Shown piece after piece: positions 62,158-64,000 of a stretch of 64,000 nt of DNA. Each line of letters opens with the position of its first letter. Positions within the stretch are counted from its first letter, which is position 1. Source of the DNA: Bacillota bacterium (GTDB lineage Bacteria; Bacillota; Clostridia; Monoglobales; Firm-18). The position numbers were made by a program, and so were the translations under genes. The stretch spans positions 4,204 through 68,203 of the forward strand of contig JALOAJ010000013.1 of NCBI GenBank assembly GCA_023228885.1, in the 5' to 3' direction. The notes beneath the pieces were generated by a model. The model did not search any database and was not told the DNA's origin. It worked only from the letters and a program-made list of their open reading frames with translations.

Positions 62158-63081
62158 TTATTTTTCCCGCCCGATTTGTTTGCGAGTTATTTTATCATTT
62201 TCAAGCTGTTTGCATAACTCTAATTTGGAGGTATATGCCGTTATATTGCGAATTTTTTTTAAAAACGATACCTCAATGTCTTTGCCGTAAAGGTCGCCGT
62301 CAAACTCAAGGATATGCGTTTCTATAAGGTCATTGCTTTTTTTAATGGTGGGCTTTCCGCCGAAGTTCGTAACGGACGAAAAGCTTTTGCCGTCAATATA
62401 TGTTGTTGTTGCATAAACGCCTTTTGGCGGCATTACATGGTTTTCATCAACATTAAGGTTTGCGGTGGGAAAGCCCAATTTATTGCCTATTTTATCTCCG
62501 TCAATAACTTTGCCCAGCACGGAAAACTCTCTGCCCAACATGGCTTTTGCAACATCCAGCCTGCCTGCCTCAATGTCGCCGCGTATTCGCGTGCTGCTTA
62601 CCGGCTTGCCGCGATATAACACCGGGGGTATAATATCAACATAAATATTATGCTGTATGCAAAGTTTTTTCAGCAAATCCGCATCCCCTTCGGCATTGCG
62701 CCCGAACCGATAATTATACCCTGCAACAACATAATCGGCAGCCAAAAAATCTATTATATATTTTTCAAAAAAAACATGAGGTTCAAGGCTTTTAAAGCAA
62801 TGGGTAAAATCGTGCATAATAAAACAATCCACATTTAGGCTGCGCAAAAGTTCTTCTCGTTGCTTTTTTGAAGTTATATACGGCGAGCCGTTCACATTTG
62901 AAGTAAATGAAAATACGCATGATTTAACATCATTCATTTTGGCATAGTCGATAATTGATTTTATCAAAGCCAAATGCCCCTTGTGCAACCCGTCAAAATT
63001 GCCAAGCGCAACAGCAGTTGCTGCATTTAAAAAAATCTTTTCGTCGGCTTTAGGCGCCCTTGCAATCCTTTTGATATACAT
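62158..63081 (-). CDS. ribF: Bifunctional riboflavin kinase/FAD synthetase
   Basis: Makes FMN and FAD from riboflavin. The 307 residues have an N-terminal nucleotidyltransferase domain with GNFDGLHKGH and SSTRIRGDI, and a C-terminal riboflavin kinase domain with GKVIDGDKIGNKLGFPTANL and HILEFDGDLYGKDIEV. Its start lies inside the 3' end of truB (55-base overlap), the usual truB-ribF order in Gram-positive bacteria. Confidence 0.95.
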   Translation of the reverse strand: MYIKRIARAPKADEKIFLNAATAVALGNFDGLHKGHLALIKSIIDYAKMNDVKSCVFSFTSNVNGSPYITSKKQREELLRSLNVDCFIMHDFTHCFKSLEPHVFFEKYIIDFLAADYVVAGYNYRFGRNAEGDADLLKKLCIQHNIYVDIIPPVLYRGKPVSSTRIRGDIEAGRLDVAKAMLGREFSVLGKVIDGDKIGNKLGFPTANLNVDENHVMPPKGVYATTTYIDGKSFSSVTNFGGKPTIKKSNDLIETHILEFDGDLYGKDIEVSFLKKIRNITAYTSKLELCKQLENDKITRKQIGREK

Positions 63082-63878
63082 AAAAACCTACCGTCACTTC
63101 CATACACCCGATAGTCTTTTCCTTCTATCGCTTCAAACGGCACATCCTGCCCGTTCAGCGTCTTTTCGGTCAACGCTCTTGTCAAAAAAACTTTATCATA
63201 ATCAAACAAGTCGTCAAGCGGCATCAGATGCTTTTCAATTCCATCGCTTTCCACTTTTGAAATTGTAACTGATTTTTCAACTGCAAAACACGCTGTTTGT
63301 GTGCGTGTGAGCTCGGTCATACAAGCGCCGCAACCGAGCAGTTTGCCTATATCGTGGCACAATGTGCGTATATATGTTCCTTTTGAGCATTCAACATCAA
63401 GCTGAACATCATTTCCGTTTCGCGCCAGAACTTTTATTTTGTGTATCGTTATTTTTCGTTGCTCTCGCTCAATTTCAATGCCGCGCCGTGCCAGCGCATA
63501 AAGCTTTTCCCCTTTTATCTTGATTGCGGAATACATTGGCGGGGTTTGAAAAATCTCGCCCCGAAAAGCGTCTACCGCCTGTTGCAATTGGCTGTCCGTC
63601 ACCAAAACTTTTGACTTGCCAAGCACAGTTCCGCTTATGTCTTGGGTATCCGTTGTAATACCAAGCCTAAACCATGTGATGTAGCATTTATTTGAGCCAA
63701 TAAGCATGTCGGATGCTTTTGTCGCTTTCCCAATACAAATCGGCAAAACCCCTTGAGCGTCCGGGTCTAATGTGCCGGTATGACCCACCCTTTTAATGCC
63801 GCTTATCCTTCTTATCTTTTGAACAACATCGTGGGATGTCATGCCCTTTTCTTTGTATATGTTTAAAAAACCATTCAT
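63027..63878 (-). CDS. truB: tRNA pseudouridine(55) synthase
   Basis: Makes pseudouridine 55 in the T-loop of tRNA. The 283 residues have the catalytic Asp in GHTGTLDPDAQGVL, KATK, MYSAIKIKGEKLYALAR and GTYIRTLCHDIG. The start overlaps the nrnA stop (ATGA), and the end overlaps ribF, consistent with the nrnA-truB-ribF operon. Confidence 0.96.
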   Translation of the reverse strand: MNGFLNIYKEKGMTSHDVVQKIRRISGIKRVGHTGTLDPDAQGVLPICIGKATKASDMLIGSNKCYITWFRLGITTDTQDISGTVLGKSKVLVTDSQLQQAVDAFRGEIFQTPPMYSAIKIKGEKLYALARRGIEIEREQRKITIHKIKVLARNGNDVQLDVECSKGTYIRTLCHDIGKLLGCGACMTELTRTQTACFAVEKSVTISKVESDGIEKHLMPLDDLFDYDKVFLTRALTEKTLNGQDVPFEAIEGKDYRVYGSDGRFLCISKGLQGRLKPTKRFF

Positions 63879-64000
63879 AGCGCTTTTTTTATTTCATCCA
63901 AGACAATTTTTTTTGCACTTTCAATATCCCCTTCAATTGTGCAGCCGCTTGCCTTTATATGCCCGCCGCCGCCAAGCTTTGCCGCTATTTTGGCAACATT
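63875..64000 (-). CDS. nrnA: C-terminal end of NrnA-type DHH phosphoesterase (truncated by window)
   Basis: Only the last 41 residues are inside the window. They contain the DHHA1 signature GGGGHIKASGC, typical of the bifunctional oligoribonuclease/pAp phosphatase NrnA, which degrades nano-RNA and pAp. The TGA stop overlaps the truB ATG by four bases, and the order nrnA-truB-ribF is standard. Confidence 0.85.
   Translation of the reverse strand, partial: NVAKIAAKLGGGGHIKASGCTIEGDIESAKKIVLDEIKKAL

Noticed and set aside
1..64000. CRISPR arrays, tRNA/rRNA genes, transposases, phage genes or toxin-antitoxin genes
   Set aside because: No regular spacer repeats, cloverleaf sequences, transposase or integrase motifs were found on either strand by reading.

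Overview
The window is about 64 kb of AT-rich Gram-positive (Clostridia-type) chromosome. The evidence for this is clpC with a UVR segment, a DnaD/DnaI primosome pair, cdaA-cdaR, pyruvate phosphate dikinase, many S-layer-homology (SLH) secreted proteins, LplB/YtcP-type sugar transporters, and strong AGGAGG-like ribosome binding sites with many TTG starts. Anaerobic polysaccharide-degrading Clostridia with SLH-anchored enzymes fit best; species cannot be named from sequence reading. No rRNA, tRNA, CRISPR array, transposase or phage gene was seen.

Layout. (1) 1-8.7 kb is housekeeping: clpC (5' truncated), gdhA (opposite strand), ilvB, dnaD-like, dnaI-like, cdaA and cdaR. (2) 8.9-57.0 kb is one large glycan-utilisation island. 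Its left arm (8.9-32.8 kb, + strand) has a membrane-bound AraC-type sensor-regulator broken by a one-base frameshift, an LplB/YtcP/solute-binding-protein transporter, two paralogous secreted heparinase II/III-type lyases (the second with SLH domains), CBM96/DNRLRE and jelly-roll binding proteins, two TIM-barrel sugar isomerase-like proteins, a 2-hydroxyacid dehydrogenase, a large SLH protein, a CysD/PAPS-reductase-like enzyme and a six-bladed propeller protein. The right arm has an intact AraC-type regulator (32.8-35.1 kb, - strand) divergent from a second permease pair, a second large SLH protein, a CBM/SLH protein, two secreted beta-helix enzymes that resemble GH120 beta-xylosidases, and a binding protein (35.4-50.9 kb, + strand). 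It is met by a convergent four-gene - strand operon (57.0-50.9 kb) of GH39, a second solute-binding protein, a sulfatase and GH51. (3) 57.2-64 kb is housekeeping again, all on the - strand: ppdK, pheA-aroF, ribF, truB and the end of nrnA.

How the genes work together (inference). Surface-anchored lyases and GH120-like enzymes, helped by many binding modules, cut an acidic, pentose-decorated and perhaps sulfated polysaccharide at the S-layer. Two ABC importers without their own ATPase bring in oligosaccharides. Cytosolic GH39, GH51 and sulfatase finish them, and isomerase/dehydrogenase enzymes process the unusual sugars. Two membrane sensor AraC proteins would switch the arms on. The actual substrate is not determined.

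The least explained parts are a long module of roughly 650-750 residues shared by the two large SLH proteins, a small C-terminal module shared by four secreted proteins with different functions, the GH120-like pair, and a 160-bp nested palindromic element upstream of ppdK.
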